Positions 8,892 to 17,710 of a stretch of 64,000 nt of DNA are shown piece after piece. Location of the stretch: positions 62,001 through 126,000 of the forward strand of contig NZ_LR732817.1 of assembly GCF_902506195.1 (NCBI RefSeq). The letters run 5' to 3'. Source of the stretch: Citricoccus sp. K5. GTDB taxonomy: Bacteria > Actinomycetota > Actinomycetes > Actinomycetales > Micrococcaceae. How positions within the stretch are numbered: the first letter of the stretch is position 1; each line of letters starts with the position of its first letter. A model generated the notes under the pieces. That model saw nothing but the letters and a program-made list of their open reading frames with translations. It did not search any database and was not told where the DNA came from. The position numbers and the translations under genes were made by a program.

Positions 8892-9962
8892 ATGGCCATC
8901 GATGTGGATACCGGAACAGCGGAGGAAAATGGGCTGCCACACCAGCGGCGCCCAGTCAGACGTCGCGGCGGACGACTAGTGCTCTGGGTGAGCGTGGGAA
9001 CCCTGGTGGTGCTCTTGGCCGGCCTCGCGATGCCGCTGGTGCTGACGAACCGCTACTACATGAGCTTGATGGTCGGAGCTGCCATTCTCTCGCTTCATGC
9101 CCTGGCCGTCGGGTTCTTAGCCCGCCATTTGGGGCTGATCAGTCTAGGTCACACGGTCTTCTTCGGCGGCGCAGCCTATTGCGTCGGAATCGCCATGACC
9201 CATTGGGGGTGGTCGCCGCTGGGTGCCGCCGTGTTCGGCCTGGTGGTGGCCACGGTCGCTGCTATTCCTATGGGAGCGCTGATCATGAGGTCCTCCGGAA
9301 TGGTGTTCCTTATGCTGACGTTGGCCCTGGGGCAAGCGCTGTATACGATTTCCATCCAGCCGGTGTCCCGTGACATCACCGGAGCCCATGACGGCCTGCA
9401 ACTGCAGGCCGCTCCGGACGCCACGTTCTTGGGCGTCGAATTCGGTGGCCTGCTGAGACCGGACGTCTTCTGGCCCTTTGCTTGGGTCGCACTCGTGGTC
9501 ATCGTCTACCTGTTGTGGGTGTTGGCCAGATCCAGATTCGGAGTTCTCCTGGAGGGCATCCGCGAGAACGAGGAGCGCATGCGGTTCTCCGGTATCCAGA
9601 CCTTTTGGCCACGGCTCCTGGCGTTCACCATTTCCGGGGCCGTTGCGGCCGTGGGCGGAGTACTCTTCGCCCTGAACGGCCAGTACGTGTCCCCAGAACT
9701 CCTCAGCTTCCTGGAAGCGGGCGACGCATTGGTATCCGCGATCATCGGTGGACTGGGCGTGCTGTTGGGCCCCATACTCGGCGCCTTCATCTACACATTC
9801 GGTCACTCATTCCTCAACTTCGGAGGAAATCTCCAGCTGTTTATGGGCGCATTGCTCGTCATCGTCCTGGTCTTTTTCCCGGGTGGCCTGGGCGGTTTGC
9901 TCCGCTCACAGGTGGCGAAGCGTCGCAAGAACAAGAAATCATCACAGGAGGACTCCTCATGA
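8892..9962 (+). CDS. ABC transporter permease, LivM type
   Basis: The 356-aa second permease has a short basic cytoplasmic N-terminus (QRRPVRRRGGR), then about nine or ten membrane segments and a Lys/Arg-rich tail. GFLARHLGLISLGHTVFFGGAAYCVG and the loop FSGIQTFWPRLLAFTISG are family hallmarks. Its TGA overlaps the ATG of the ATPase gene by 4 bp, indicating coupled translation of the importer subunits. Confidence 0.92.
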   Translation: MAIDVDTGTAEENGLPHQRRPVRRRGGRLVLWVSVGTLVVLLAGLAMPLVLTNRYYMSLMVGAAILSLHALAVGFLARHLGLISLGHTVFFGGAAYCVGIAMTHWGWSPLGAAVFGLVVATVAAIPMGALIMRSSGMVFLMLTLALGQALYTISIQPVSRDITGAHDGLQLQAAPDATFLGVEFGGLLRPDVFWPFAWVALVVIVYLLWVLARSRFGVLLEGIRENEERMRFSGIQTFWPRLLAFTISGAVAAVGGVLFALNGQYVSPELLSFLEAGDALVSAIIGGLGVLLGPILGAFIYTFGHSFLNFGGNLQLFMGALLVIVLVFFPGGLGGLLRSQVAKRRKNKKSSQEDSS

Positions 9963-10660
9963 ACCTGTTCGAGGGTCGTGACGTGACCGTTCGTTACGGG
10001 GCGGTCCGTGCCCTGGAGGGCGTCGATATTTCCGTGGATCCAGGTGTGGTCCATGGGATCATCGGGCCCAATGGGGCAGGAAAGTCGACGTTCATCGACG
10101 CCCTGTCCGGCCGGCGTCGTCTGTCCCGAGGGAAGGTCCTCCTGCGCGGGGACGACATCAGTAAGCGTTCGGTGGTATGGCGCCGCCATCACGGGGTGTC
10201 CCGGTCCTTCCAGAAGACCAGCGTGTTCTCGTCCATGACGGTGCGCGACCAGCTAGACATGGTCGGTTGGCAGAACGGTGAGCCGGACGTTAGCGAGATC
10301 GTCGACGTTCTGGACCTGGGGCCGGTCATGGACACCGTGTGCTCGGAGATCGCCTATGGAACCCAGCGTTCGGTGGATCTGGCGATGGCCCTGATCGGCC
10401 GGCCTGACGTCGTGCTGTTGGACGAACCATGTGCGGGATTGGTCGCCTCCGAATCGATTCGCACGTTGGAGCACATCCGCTATCTGTGTCAGGAGCGCGA
10501 GGTGGGGGCCCTCGTGGTTGACCACAATGTCGAAGGGATCTTTGGAACCTGCGATGTGGTATCCGTGCTCAATCTGGGCCAGCTGCTGACGACCGGCGAG
10601 CCTGCCACCGTCCGGAAGGATCCTGCCGTGATCGAGGCTTACCTGGGGAGTGCCGCATGA
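9959..10660 (+). CDS. ABC transporter ATP-binding protein, LivG type
   Basis: This is a 233-aa nucleotide-binding subunit. Walker A is GPNGAGKS (about residues 35-42), the family-specific signature loop is IAYGTQRSVDLAMAL in place of LSGGQ, Walker B is VVLLDEP, and the switch histidine is in VVDHNVEGI. AGGAGG precedes the start, which overlaps the permease stop. It is slightly shorter than the usual LivG of about 250 aa. It pairs with the following LivF-type ATPase to drive import. Confidence 0.9.
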   Translation: MNLFEGRDVTVRYGAVRALEGVDISVDPGVVHGIIGPNGAGKSTFIDALSGRRRLSRGKVLLRGDDISKRSVVWRRHHGVSRSFQKTSVFSSMTVRDQLDMVGWQNGEPDVSEIVDVLDLGPVMDTVCSEIAYGTQRSVDLAMALIGRPDVVLLDEPCAGLVASESIRTLEHIRYLCQEREVGALVVDHNVEGIFGTCDVVSVLNLGQLLTTGEPATVRKDPAVIEAYLGSAA

Positions 10661-11349
10661 CCGCCTTACTCGAGTTCAAGAATGTCTACGCCTCGTACGC
10701 GGGGGCCGTGGTGCTTCAAGACGTGTCCTTCTCGATCGAGGAGGGGGAGTTCGTCGGTCTGGTGGGGCGCAACGGTGCTGGTAAGAGCACGGCGCTGCAC
10801 TCGGTCTACGGAATCCCACAGGTGACCGGGGAAATCCTCATTGACGGCAAGCCGATCAGTCGGAAGCGTTACGAGCCGGCCGCCCGAGGAGTTAGTCTCG
10901 TGCCCCAGGGCAAGAGCATTTTCCCGAATCTCACGGTCGAGGAGAACCTTCTGCTGGGCAGGGCGGCCAATCGCACGGGTGATTGGACCGTTCAGGCCGT
11001 CTATGAGATCTTCCCCAACCTGTCGCGCGGATCCAAGCGATTGGGGACCCAGCTCAGCGGTGGAGAGCAACAGATGCTGGCGATCGGACGTGCGCTGATG
11101 GCCGCCCCCAAACTGCTGCTACTGGATGAGCCGACGGAAGGTTTGGCACCGGTGATCGTTGACGAGTTGGTCGGGGCTCTGCAGCAGATCCACGAGCGTG
11201 GCACCGCCGTCCTTCTGGTGGAACAGCACGTCGGCATGATCCAGAAGCTCGCGACCCGGTTCATCGCCTTGCGGACCGGCGAGCTGGCTGCCTCGGGGCC
11301 GACTGCGGAGCTGCGGTCCCGTGAGGTGCAGGAGATCATCGCGCTCTGA
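10657..11349 (+). CDS. ABC transporter ATP-binding protein, LivF type
   Basis: The 230-aa second ATPase carries Walker A GRNGAGKS, the Q-loop in SLVPQGKSIFPNLTVEENLLLG, signature LSGGEQQMLAIGRALM, Walker B LLLLDEPTEGLAP and H-loop LLVEQHVG. The signature and TEGLAP are diagnostic of LivF. It overlaps the LivG-type gene by 4 bp and ends the importer operon, which is closed by a hairpin terminator. Confidence 0.93.
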   Translation: MTALLEFKNVYASYAGAVVLQDVSFSIEEGEFVGLVGRNGAGKSTALHSVYGIPQVTGEILIDGKPISRKRYEPAARGVSLVPQGKSIFPNLTVEENLLLGRAANRTGDWTVQAVYEIFPNLSRGSKRLGTQLSGGEQQMLAIGRALMAAPKLLLLDEPTEGLAPVIVDELVGALQQIHERGTAVLLVEQHVGMIQKLATRFIALRTGELAASGPTAELRSREVQEIIAL

Positions 11350-11363
11350 TCCGCGCGTACAAA

Positions 11364-11408
11364 GAAACAGTGGCCTGCGAGGATTACTTCCCCGCAGGCC
11401 ACTGTTTC
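11364..11408 (+). terminator. Intrinsic terminator after the ABC importer operon
   Basis: A perfect 16-bp inverted repeat (11364-11379 and 11393-11408) with a 13-nt loop follows the LivF stop by 14 nt. It lies between convergent genes. The arms end in GTTTC/GAAAC, so it could act in both directions. Confidence 0.85.
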
Positions 11409-11450
11409 ATGCCGTGAGTCAAGCGCCGCTCGTCGGCGATGTGCTGTGCC

Positions 11451-12353
11451 CTAGACGCTGCGTTGGGCCTTCGAGGCTTCGGTGGCGGCCTTGGACTTCT
11501 CGCGGGCCTCGGCCCAGTCCTCGTCGGTCATGGTCGTGAGCCCGGCGAAGGTGCCGGGGCCGGCCAGCATCTGCCCGCCGTCCATGACGATGGTCTGCCC
11601 CGTGATGTAGTCGCAGGCGTCCGTCAGCAGAAAGATCGTCAGGTTGGCCAACTCCTCCACCGTGCCGGGGCGGCCTGCCGGGACGGTGTCGAACTGGGTG
11701 GCACCCGCTGAGGAGTTCTCCGTGGGATTGAGCATCTCCCAGGCGTATTCGGTGGGGATCGGCCCAGGGGCGATCGCATTGATGCGGATGCCGTACTTGG
11801 CCCACTCCACGCCCAGGGACATGGTCATGGCGTTCACTGCGGCCTTGCCCATCGCGGAAGGCACCACGAAGGCCGAACCGGTCCAGACCCACGTGGTCAG
11901 GGTGGACAGCACGCTGCCCTTGAGGCCTTGGTCGATCCACCGCTTACCGGCCGCGTGGGTCACATGGTAGGAACCCTTCATCACGGTGGAGGAGACGGTG
12001 TCAAAGCCGCGGGGGCTCAGGTCCTTGGTCTGGGCGATGAAGTTCGCGGCGGCGTTGTTGATGACGCCGGTCAGCGGCCCGTGCTCGGTCCAGATCTGCT
12101 CCATGGCGGCATCCACGCCGTCGTAGTCCTTGACGTCCACTGTCTGGATGTGAACCTTGCCCGGTGCGTTGGCCGAAGCCTCGTCGGCTGCCTCCTGCAG
12201 GACTGCCTCGCGACGCCCCCACAGGTGGACCTCGGCGCCGTGTTCGGCCAAGTGCTTGGCGACGCCGCGGCCGAGGCCGGTGCCGCCGCCGGTGATGAGG
12301 ATGCGCTGGCCGGACAGGATGTCCTGCCGGAACGGTGAGGGGTGCTTCGTCAT
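11451..12353 (-). CDS. SDR-family oxidoreductase, 2,4-dienoyl-CoA reductase-like
   Basis: This 300-aa short-chain dehydrogenase has the Rossmann motif TGGGTGLGRG near residue 22, GRRE cofactor-specificity loop, NNAAANF, and PGPIPTEYAWEML after strand 6. The usual YxxxK is replaced by SAMGKAAVNAMT, which keeps the Lys but not the Tyr. This pattern is seen in decarboxylating 2,4-dienoyl-CoA reductase (DECR) relatives, which use a displaced Tyr. An NADPH-dependent reduction of an unsaturated or keto acyl-CoA is likely. GAAGG precedes the ATG. It is the last gene of the minus-strand set with an acyl-CoA dehydrogenase and a BadI-like hydrolase. Confidence 0.85.
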   Translation of the reverse strand: MTKHPSPFRQDILSGQRILITGGGTGLGRGVAKHLAEHGAEVHLWGRREAVLQEAADEASANAPGKVHIQTVDVKDYDGVDAAMEQIWTEHGPLTGVINNAAANFIAQTKDLSPRGFDTVSSTVMKGSYHVTHAAGKRWIDQGLKGSVLSTLTTWVWTGSAFVVPSAMGKAAVNAMTMSLGVEWAKYGIRINAIAPGPIPTEYAWEMLNPTENSSAGATQFDTVPAGRPGTVEELANLTIFLLTDACDYITGQTIVMDGGQMLAGPGTFAGLTTMTDEDWAEAREKSKAATEASKAQRSV

Positions 12354-12446
12354 GGTCTCGCCTTCTTCGGTCTGGGTGGTGCTGGAAGGTGACCGGCCGG
12401 CGTCCTGCTGGGATGGGAAGCACGACGCCGGCCGGCAGGGTAGCGC

Positions 12447-13589
12447 TCAGGGGCGCCCGAGCAGGGCCTTGGCGATGATGTCCCGCTGGACCTCATTGGC
12501 CCCGCCGTAGATGGGCGGGGCGATGGCAGCACGCAACTGGGCCTCCATGCCGTACTCCTTGGTGAATCCATTTCCGCCGTGCATCTGGATCCCCTCGAGC
12601 GCCGCCTTCTGCGCGATCTCGGTGCATCGCGACTTGGCCATGGCGGACTCGGAGGCCAGGGCGTCCTCGAGCCCAGCATCCACCTTCGCGGCGGCGTCGT
12701 ACACGAACGAGCGGGCCATCGCGATGTCCGTGGCGAGGTCGGCGATGCGGTGGCGGAGGGCCTGGAAGCTCGCCAGCTTCGTGCCGAAGGCCTCGCGCTC
12801 TTTGATGTACACGATCGTGTCGTCCAGGGAGCGCTGGGCGGCACCCAGGCTCATGGCGGCGATGATCAGCCGCTCCACGCTCAAGCCGCGCATGAGCTGT
12901 TTCCAGCCCTGTCCGGCTTCTCCGACCACGGCCGAAGCCGGTACGCGGACGTCCTTGAAGAACAGCTCGTTGACGGTGTGCGGCTCCATGGTCTCGATGG
13001 CGACCATGTCTAGGCCCGGGCTGTCAGCGGGAACCATGAGCAGGGTCAGGCCCTCGTGCCGGGTGCCGGAGGTGTCCTCGCGGACCAACAGGAGGATGTT
13101 CTCCGCCAGATGGGCGGCGGTGCACCAGGTCTTCTGGCCGTTGATGACGTATTCGTGGCCCTCGCGTACGCCCTTGCACCGCACGCCGGCCAGGTCCGAA
13201 CCCGTATTGGGTTCGGAGAGCGAAATCGCCTCGAGCCTGCCCGCGGCGAGGTTGGTACAGATGGTGGTCTTCTGCTCGTCGTTGCCCCACTTGAGGTAGG
13301 TCTGGGCGGCGGTCAAACCGGTGGAGTAGGAGTGGTTCAGAGACAGACCCCGGGATGAAGCCTCCAGGAAGACCACCTCGTCTAGGAAGGTCCCGCCCTG
13401 TCCGCCGTACTCCTCGGGTAGGGAGATGCCGAGCCAGCCGAACCCGGCCATGTCCGCCAGCACCTTCCGGGACGTGGTCTGGGTGCCGCCCTCGGTCAGG
13501 GCGTCACGCTGGGCCACGGTGGCCGTGGTCTGCGCGCAGTAATCCCGGACGGAGTCGGCCAGAGAGAGTTGTTCGTCGGTGAGCTGCAT
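12447..13589 (-). CDS. Acyl-CoA dehydrogenase
   Basis: This 380-aa FAD-dependent acyl-CoA dehydrogenase has the conserved ISLSEPNTGSDLAGVRC segment, the NGQKTWCTAAHLAE FAD loop and the C-terminal MHGGNGFTKEYGMEAQLRAA. The C-terminal position reads IYGGANE where medium-chain enzymes have the catalytic IYEG, so the base must come from another helix, as in many FadE proteins. The start is the ATG at 13589, giving the canonical MQLTDEQ; an upstream in-frame ATG adds an unsupported 23 residues. It would desaturate a (cyclo)acyl-CoA and pass electrons to the ETF encoded at 22,163-23,998. Confidence 0.9.
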   Translation of the reverse strand: MQLTDEQLSLADSVRDYCAQTTATVAQRDALTEGGTQTTSRKVLADMAGFGWLGISLPEEYGGQGGTFLDEVVFLEASSRGLSLNHSYSTGLTAAQTYLKWGNDEQKTTICTNLAAGRLEAISLSEPNTGSDLAGVRCKGVREGHEYVINGQKTWCTAAHLAENILLLVREDTSGTRHEGLTLLMVPADSPGLDMVAIETMEPHTVNELFFKDVRVPASAVVGEAGQGWKQLMRGLSVERLIIAAMSLGAAQRSLDDTIVYIKEREAFGTKLASFQALRHRIADLATDIAMARSFVYDAAAKVDAGLEDALASESAMAKSRCTEIAQKAALEGIQMHGGNGFTKEYGMEAQLRAAIAPPIYGGANEVQRDIIAKALLGRP

Positions 13590-13626
13590 GGAGAGATCCT
13601 CTCTGGGACCGTGTGGTGGGGTCGGT

Positions 13627-14427
13627 TCAGATCTGATGAGCGCGGAAGTCTGGCTCACGCTTCTCGTTGAACGCGGTGATGCCTTCCTGCGCCTCCTCGG
13701 TCTCGCCGAACATCTTCAGCGTCGAGTAGGCCATCTGGCCGACACCGGCGAAGTGCTCGGTGTCCGAGTTGAAGGACTGCTTGAGGACCTTCAGTGCGGT
13801 GGGGGAAAGCTTGAGGATCTCGTCCGCCCAGGAGCGGACCTCGGAATGGAGTTGGTCCATGGGGACGGACTTGTTCGCCAGCCCCCAATCGACGGCCTGC
13901 TCAGCCGAGTAGCGGCGGCAGAGGAACCAGATCTCCCGCGCGCGCTTCTCGCCGACCGCGCGGGCCATCAGGCCGGTGCCGAAGCCGGCATCGAAGGAGC
14001 CGACGCGCGGGCCGTTCTGCCCGAAGACCGCGTGGTCGGCCGCAATGGTCAGGTCGGCCAGCAGATGCAGTACGTGGCCACCTCCGATGGCGAAGCCGTT
14101 CACAGCCGCGATCACCGGCTTGGGAGTGTCCCGGATGACTCGATGCAGAGAGTCGATCTCGAACAACCCGGAGTCCGAGGGGCCGTAGTCACCGCTCTCC
14201 ATCCGCTGCTTCTGGTCACCGCCGGTGCAGAAGGCCTTCTCTCCGGCACCGGTCAGGGCCACCACGCCGACGGCCGGGTCGTTCCAGGCCGTTTTGAAGG
14301 CCATGACGAGTTCGTCCACGGTCCGGGCGCGGAACGAGTTGTATCGGTCCGGTCGATTGACGGTGATCCAGGCGAGACCGTTGTCCACCTCGTAGGTGAC
14401 GTCGGTGAAGTCCTCGACAGCAGGCAT
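13627..14427 (-). CDS. BadI/MenB-like crotonase (2-ketocyclohexanecarboxyl-CoA hydrolase-like)
   Basis: The 266-aa crotonase is of the subtype shared by dihydroxynaphthoyl-CoA synthase (MenB) and the ring-opening hydrolase BadI. Diagnostic segments are AFCTGGDQ, GFAIGGGHVLHLLADLTIAADHAVFGQNGP, VGSFDAGFG and EKRAREIWFLCRRYSAEQA. The N-terminus (DVTYEVDNGLAWITVNRPDRYNSFR), the SPTALKVLKQSFN helix and the end EGITAFNEKREPDF look closer to BadI as I remember it. No menaquinone genes are nearby, while a dehydrogenase, SDR and ligase are, which favours retro-Claisen ring cleavage of a cyclic beta-keto acyl-CoA. It heads a minus-strand operon with a TGGYCTKACC motif upstream. Confidence 0.75.
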   Translation of the reverse strand: MPAVEDFTDVTYEVDNGLAWITVNRPDRYNSFRARTVDELVMAFKTAWNDPAVGVVALTGAGEKAFCTGGDQKQRMESGDYGPSDSGLFEIDSLHRVIRDTPKPVIAAVNGFAIGGGHVLHLLADLTIAADHAVFGQNGPRVGSFDAGFGTGLMARAVGEKRAREIWFLCRRYSAEQAVDWGLANKSVPMDQLHSEVRSWADEILKLSPTALKVLKQSFNSDTEHFAGVGQMAYSTLKMFGETEEAQEGITAFNEKREPDFRAHQI

Positions 14428-14480
14428 GATTCTCCTTGAAGAAGCGGGCTAGGTGATTCCGGTGGCCTCGTCTCTCGCGA

Positions 14481-14496
14481 TTTGGCCTTACCATTT
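14481..14496. promoter_or_regulatory. AT-flanked TGGYCTKACC operator-like motif, copy 3
   Basis: TTTGGCCTTACCATTT lies 54 nt upstream of the BadI-like gene. This is the 225-bp space between that gene and the end of the next minus-strand gene, the right place for a promoter operator. An imperfect AGCCTA/TAGGCT pair (14501-14506, 14530-14535) follows. Confidence 0.45.
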
Positions 14497-14652
14497 ACTG
14501 AGCCTAGGTGTGTGAACGCTCGTTATCAATAGGCTTCGGACGAAAGATTCTTCCAGGGCCATCGCTGCATCATCGATCAGGTTCGCCCCGCATCGGGAAG
14601 TGCAGGCACTGCTTGCCGTGTCGCGCATCACGAGTCTGGACCGCCACCATGC

Positions 14653-17130
14653 TTACCGTCCTTTCCGGAAGGCCTTCGCTTGTTCGGCGTACCAGTCGAG
14701 GACGGTGGGGTCTTCTGCGGTGCCGCGGTTGAGGGTTTCAGGTCCGGCGCCTTGGAAGAGTTTCTTGATGGGGACTTCCATGAGTTTTCCGGTGCGGGTC
14801 TTGGGGACGGCGGGGGCTTCGATGATCTCGTCGGGGACATAGCGGGGGGAGACCTCGGTGCGGATGGCCGTGGTGATGGCGTCCTTCATGGCCTGGTCCA
14901 GGGTCTGGCCGGCGGTGGGGACCACGAAGAGGGGCATGTAGTAGTCGCCCCCGGAGAGTTCGGCGCCGATGACCATGGAGGCGGCCACATCCTGGACCCG
15001 GTCCACTGCTTGGGTGATGTCGGCGGAGCCCATGCGGATGCCGCCGCGGTTGATGGTGGAGTCGGAGCGGCCGTGGATGATGAACTGTCCGCCGTTCAGT
15101 TCGGTGACCCAGTCCCCGTGGCGCCAGACGCCGGGGAAGTCCTCGAAGTAGGAGGAGTGGTACCGGGCCCCGTCGGGATCGTTCCAGAACTTGATGGGCA
15201 TCGACGGCATCGGCCGGGTGACCACGAACTCGCCGACCTCGTTGAACACCCGGTTCCCGGTCGGGTCCCAGGATTCGGCGGCCACGCCGAGACAGGCGCC
15301 CATGAGCTCACCGCGGTAGGCGGGGTCCAAGGGGTTGGAGCCGATGAAGGCGGTGGCCACGTCCGTGCCGCCGGAATCGGAGCCGACCCGCAGGTCCTGG
15401 CCCACGGACCGGTAGATCCAGTCCCAGGTGGAATCCGGCAGCGGCGAACCCGTGACCATCATGGCCTTCAGTGCCGAGAGGTCGTAGCGGGTGTTCGGGG
15501 CGATTCCGGACTTCTCGATCATGGTCAGCACGGCCGCCCCGGTGCCGAAGAACGTGGCCTGGTGGCGGGCGATGAGTTCGAAGTGCCGGTCCGGGCCGTC
15601 GTGGGTGGGGGAGCCGTCGTAGGTGACGATCGAGGTTCCCACGGTCATGGTGTCCACGACCATGTTCCAGACCACCCAGGTGGTGGACACGGCAAAGTAG
15701 GCCCGGTGGTCCGGGCCGAGGTCGTAGTGCAGGCCGTTGGCCTTGAGGACCTCCAGGAGCACACCGCCGTGGGAATGCACGATGCCCTTGGGTTTGCCGG
15801 TGGTCCCGGAGGAGTACAGCACCCACAGCGGGTGACTGAAGTCGACCTGTTCGTAGTCGGGTTCGGCGGTGCGGGTCACGATCTCAGAGAGCCGCAGAAC
15901 ATCGTCCGGCAACGGGCCACAGGACCCGGCGGGGAACTGGTCGGCCACGATCACGTGCTCCACGGTCGGCAGGACCTGGCGCAGGTCACCGATGCTGGCG
16001 GTCATGTCCCGGACCTTGCCGCCGAACTCGTAACCGTCCACCGTGAACAGCACCTTCGGCTCGATCTGGGCAAAGCGGTCGGCCACGCCCTGGACACCGA
16101 AGTCGGTGTTGACCACGGACCAGACGGCGCCGACGGAAGCGGTGGCGAGCAGGGCCACCACGGTCTGCGGGATGTGGGGCAGCACAGCGGCCACTCGGTC
16201 GCCCGGCCGGATGCCGAGCCGGCGCAGCTGAGCGGCCAGGGCCGCGACCTGGCCCTCCAGCTCGCCCCAGGTCAGAGTGGTTGCGGCCAGGGTCTCGTGC
16301 TCGCCGATGATCGCGAGTTCGTCCGGACGGTCGGCGGCGTGCCGGAGTAGGTTCTGGGCGTAGTTCAGCCGGGTTCCCGGGAACCAGTCGGCCCCCGGCA
16401 TCGAATCGTCAGCCAGCACCGCGCCGGGACGACCCAACTGCGGTTGCACCGAGGCCAGCACCTGGAAGTACTCCCACACGCTGCCCCAGAATCCCTCGAG
16501 GTCGATTACGGACCATTCGTGGAGGGACCGGTAGTCGGTGGTCTGCACCCCGCGGTGCTCGGCCACCCACCGCTGGAAGTCGCGCATCCGGGACCCCTCC
16601 ACGCGTGCTGCGGACGGCGACCACATCAGCGTGCGATCCGCGCCGCCGTCGTGCCCTGCGCCGGTGTCTGCCGGTGCCGGCGCGGTCACCACTGCCTTTC
16701 CCACGACGACGGCGTTGCCGCCCACCGAGGCGGTCAGGTCTAGTTCCGCGCGGTTCCCCGCTGATCCCGCCGGGGCTCCAGGGGAACCGTTGTGGACGGC
16801 GGTGAAGTTGATGGTGTCGCCCAGGGAGACAGGTGCTTTGAACTGGACGGAGAAGGAGTGCAGGTTCTCCACTCCGCACCAGTCGGTGAGCCATCCGGAC
16901 ATCAGTGCCGCCGTGAACTGCCCCATGGCAATGGGGACGTCGAAGCCGGCCTGGCGGGCGAACGCCGGATCGTGGTGCAGGGGGTTGAAGTCGCCGCCGG
17001 CCCCGGCGAATCGGACGACATGGGTTTGGGTCACCGGGCCGAAGTTCCCTGGGGGAACGGCGACCGGGGCGCTGGCGCCGGTGTCTGCGGTGGCCTCGGG
17101 AGTGTACTGGTCCTCAACGCGGTTGCTCAT
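14653..17130 (-). CDS. Fusion protein: MaoC-like hotdog domain + acetoacetyl-CoA synthetase-like ligase
   Basis: The 825-aa product joins two activities. Residues 30-155 are a MaoC hotdog with the hydratase signature GGDFNPLHHDPAFARQAGF and a C-terminal beta hairpin. Residues 165-825 are an AMP-forming ligase of the acetoacetyl-CoA synthetase group: ADWFPGTRLNYAQNLL, P-loop LYSSGTTGKPKGIVHSHGG, GSDSGGTDVATAF, WRHGDWV and the catalytic Lys of KTRTGKLMEVPIKK. Free-standing synthetases are about 650 aa and lack the hotdog. One protein could thus activate an acid and hydrate an enoyl-CoA. AAAGGGGA 5 nt upstream supports the ATG. It overlaps the upstream MaoC gene by 4 bp. The true acid substrate is unknown. 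Confidence 0.88.
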   Translation of the reverse strand: MSNRVEDQYTPEATADTGASAPVAVPPGNFGPVTQTHVVRFAGAGGDFNPLHHDPAFARQAGFDVPIAMGQFTAALMSGWLTDWCGVENLHSFSVQFKAPVSLGDTINFTAVHNGSPGAPAGSAGNRAELDLTASVGGNAVVVGKAVVTAPAPADTGAGHDGGADRTLMWSPSAARVEGSRMRDFQRWVAEHRGVQTTDYRSLHEWSVIDLEGFWGSVWEYFQVLASVQPQLGRPGAVLADDSMPGADWFPGTRLNYAQNLLRHAADRPDELAIIGEHETLAATTLTWGELEGQVAALAAQLRRLGIRPGDRVAAVLPHIPQTVVALLATASVGAVWSVVNTDFGVQGVADRFAQIEPKVLFTVDGYEFGGKVRDMTASIGDLRQVLPTVEHVIVADQFPAGSCGPLPDDVLRLSEIVTRTAEPDYEQVDFSHPLWVLYSSGTTGKPKGIVHSHGGVLLEVLKANGLHYDLGPDHRAYFAVSTTWVVWNMVVDTMTVGTSIVTYDGSPTHDGPDRHFELIARHQATFFGTGAAVLTMIEKSGIAPNTRYDLSALKAMMVTGSPLPDSTWDWIYRSVGQDLRVGSDSGGTDVATAFIGSNPLDPAYRGELMGACLGVAAESWDPTGNRVFNEVGEFVVTRPMPSMPIKFWNDPDGARYHSSYFEDFPGVWRHGDWVTELNGGQFIIHGRSDSTINRGGIRMGSADITQAVDRVQDVAASMVIGAELSGGDYYMPLFVVPTAGQTLDQAMKDAITTAIRTEVSPRYVPDEIIEAPAVPKTRTGKLMEVPIKKLFQGAGPETLNRGTAEDPTVLDWYAEQAKAFRKGR

Positions 17131-17606
17131 CGACGTCCCCTTTCAAGGATGGTCTCCTGTTGGCGGATGGCCACTTGGCCGTGCCGGTCCCGGTATACGG
17201 TTTCCAGGGTGATGACGCGCAACGGCGAACCGCTGCTGCTGGTCTTGGTCACGTCCCCGGTGACGACGCGCCGCCCAGTGAGCGAGTCCCCAGCAACCAG
17301 TGGGCGGACGTAGTCCCAACTCGTGCCGCCGACCATCACCCGAGGCAGGTCGAGCCCCAAAGTCTCCAGCATGGACTGCGCCGAGCGGTGGTGACCGGCA
17401 ACCACCACGTGCGTTGCGGTGGCGGCCACGTCCGGAAGGTGGCGCCGCTCGGCCTCCCTCCGGTCGGTGTGGACCGCATCGTGGGCGCCGGTGGCCCTCG
17501 CGAACTCGGCGATCTTGCCGCGTTCCACATCGAAGGCGACCTCGTCCACGATCGTGCCCACCAGGTTTCCGGTGCCGTCGCCGGGCTGCTTCGCTTCGTG
17601 ATCCAT
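17127..17606 (-). CDS. MaoC-like hotdog protein (N-terminal-half type)
   Basis: This is a 159-aa hotdog protein. The segment FARATGAHDAVHTDRREA and the VGGTSWDYVRPLVAGDSLTG strand resemble the first, non-catalytic half of double-hotdog hydratases (the FAS1/MaoC N-terminal family). The Asp of the hydratase-2 motif is not evident. Because it overlaps the fusion gene by 4 bp, it may supply the partner half to the fusion protein's MaoC domain, as in two-subunit sterol hydratases. The ATG at 17606 is preferred over one at 17627 because GGGAGG sits 6 nt before it. Confidence 0.72.
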   Translation of the reverse strand: MDHEAKQPGDGTGNLVGTIVDEVAFDVERGKIAEFARATGAHDAVHTDRREAERRHLPDVAATATHVVVAGHHRSAQSMLETLGLDLPRVMVGGTSWDYVRPLVAGDSLTGRRVVTGDVTKTSSSGSPLRVITLETVYRDRHGQVAIRQQETILERGRR

Positions 17607-17658
17607 CGTCGTCCTCCCGTTGTCCATTTCGGGCTAGTCATTATGGGCTAGCCAATTC

Positions 17659-17675
17659 AAATGGTCTGACCTAAA
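17659..17675. promoter_or_regulatory. AT-flanked TGGYCTKACC operator-like motif, copy 4
   Basis: AAATGGTCTGACCTAAA sits in the 104-bp space between the divergent MaoC gene (start 17606) and acyl-CoA dehydrogenase gene (start 17711). A direct repeat GGGCTAG (17631-17637 and 17645-17651) lies just beside it. Confidence 0.45.
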
Positions 17676-17710
17676 GTTCACTCTAGCGAAAGAACGATGA
17701 AGGGACGAGC

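Noticed and set aside
14511-14530. Partial resemblance of TGTGAACGCTCGTTATCAAT to the PaaR-type operator
   Set aside because: Only the TGAACG-TCG part matches and the second half-site is missing; the adjacent genes are not part of the paa set.
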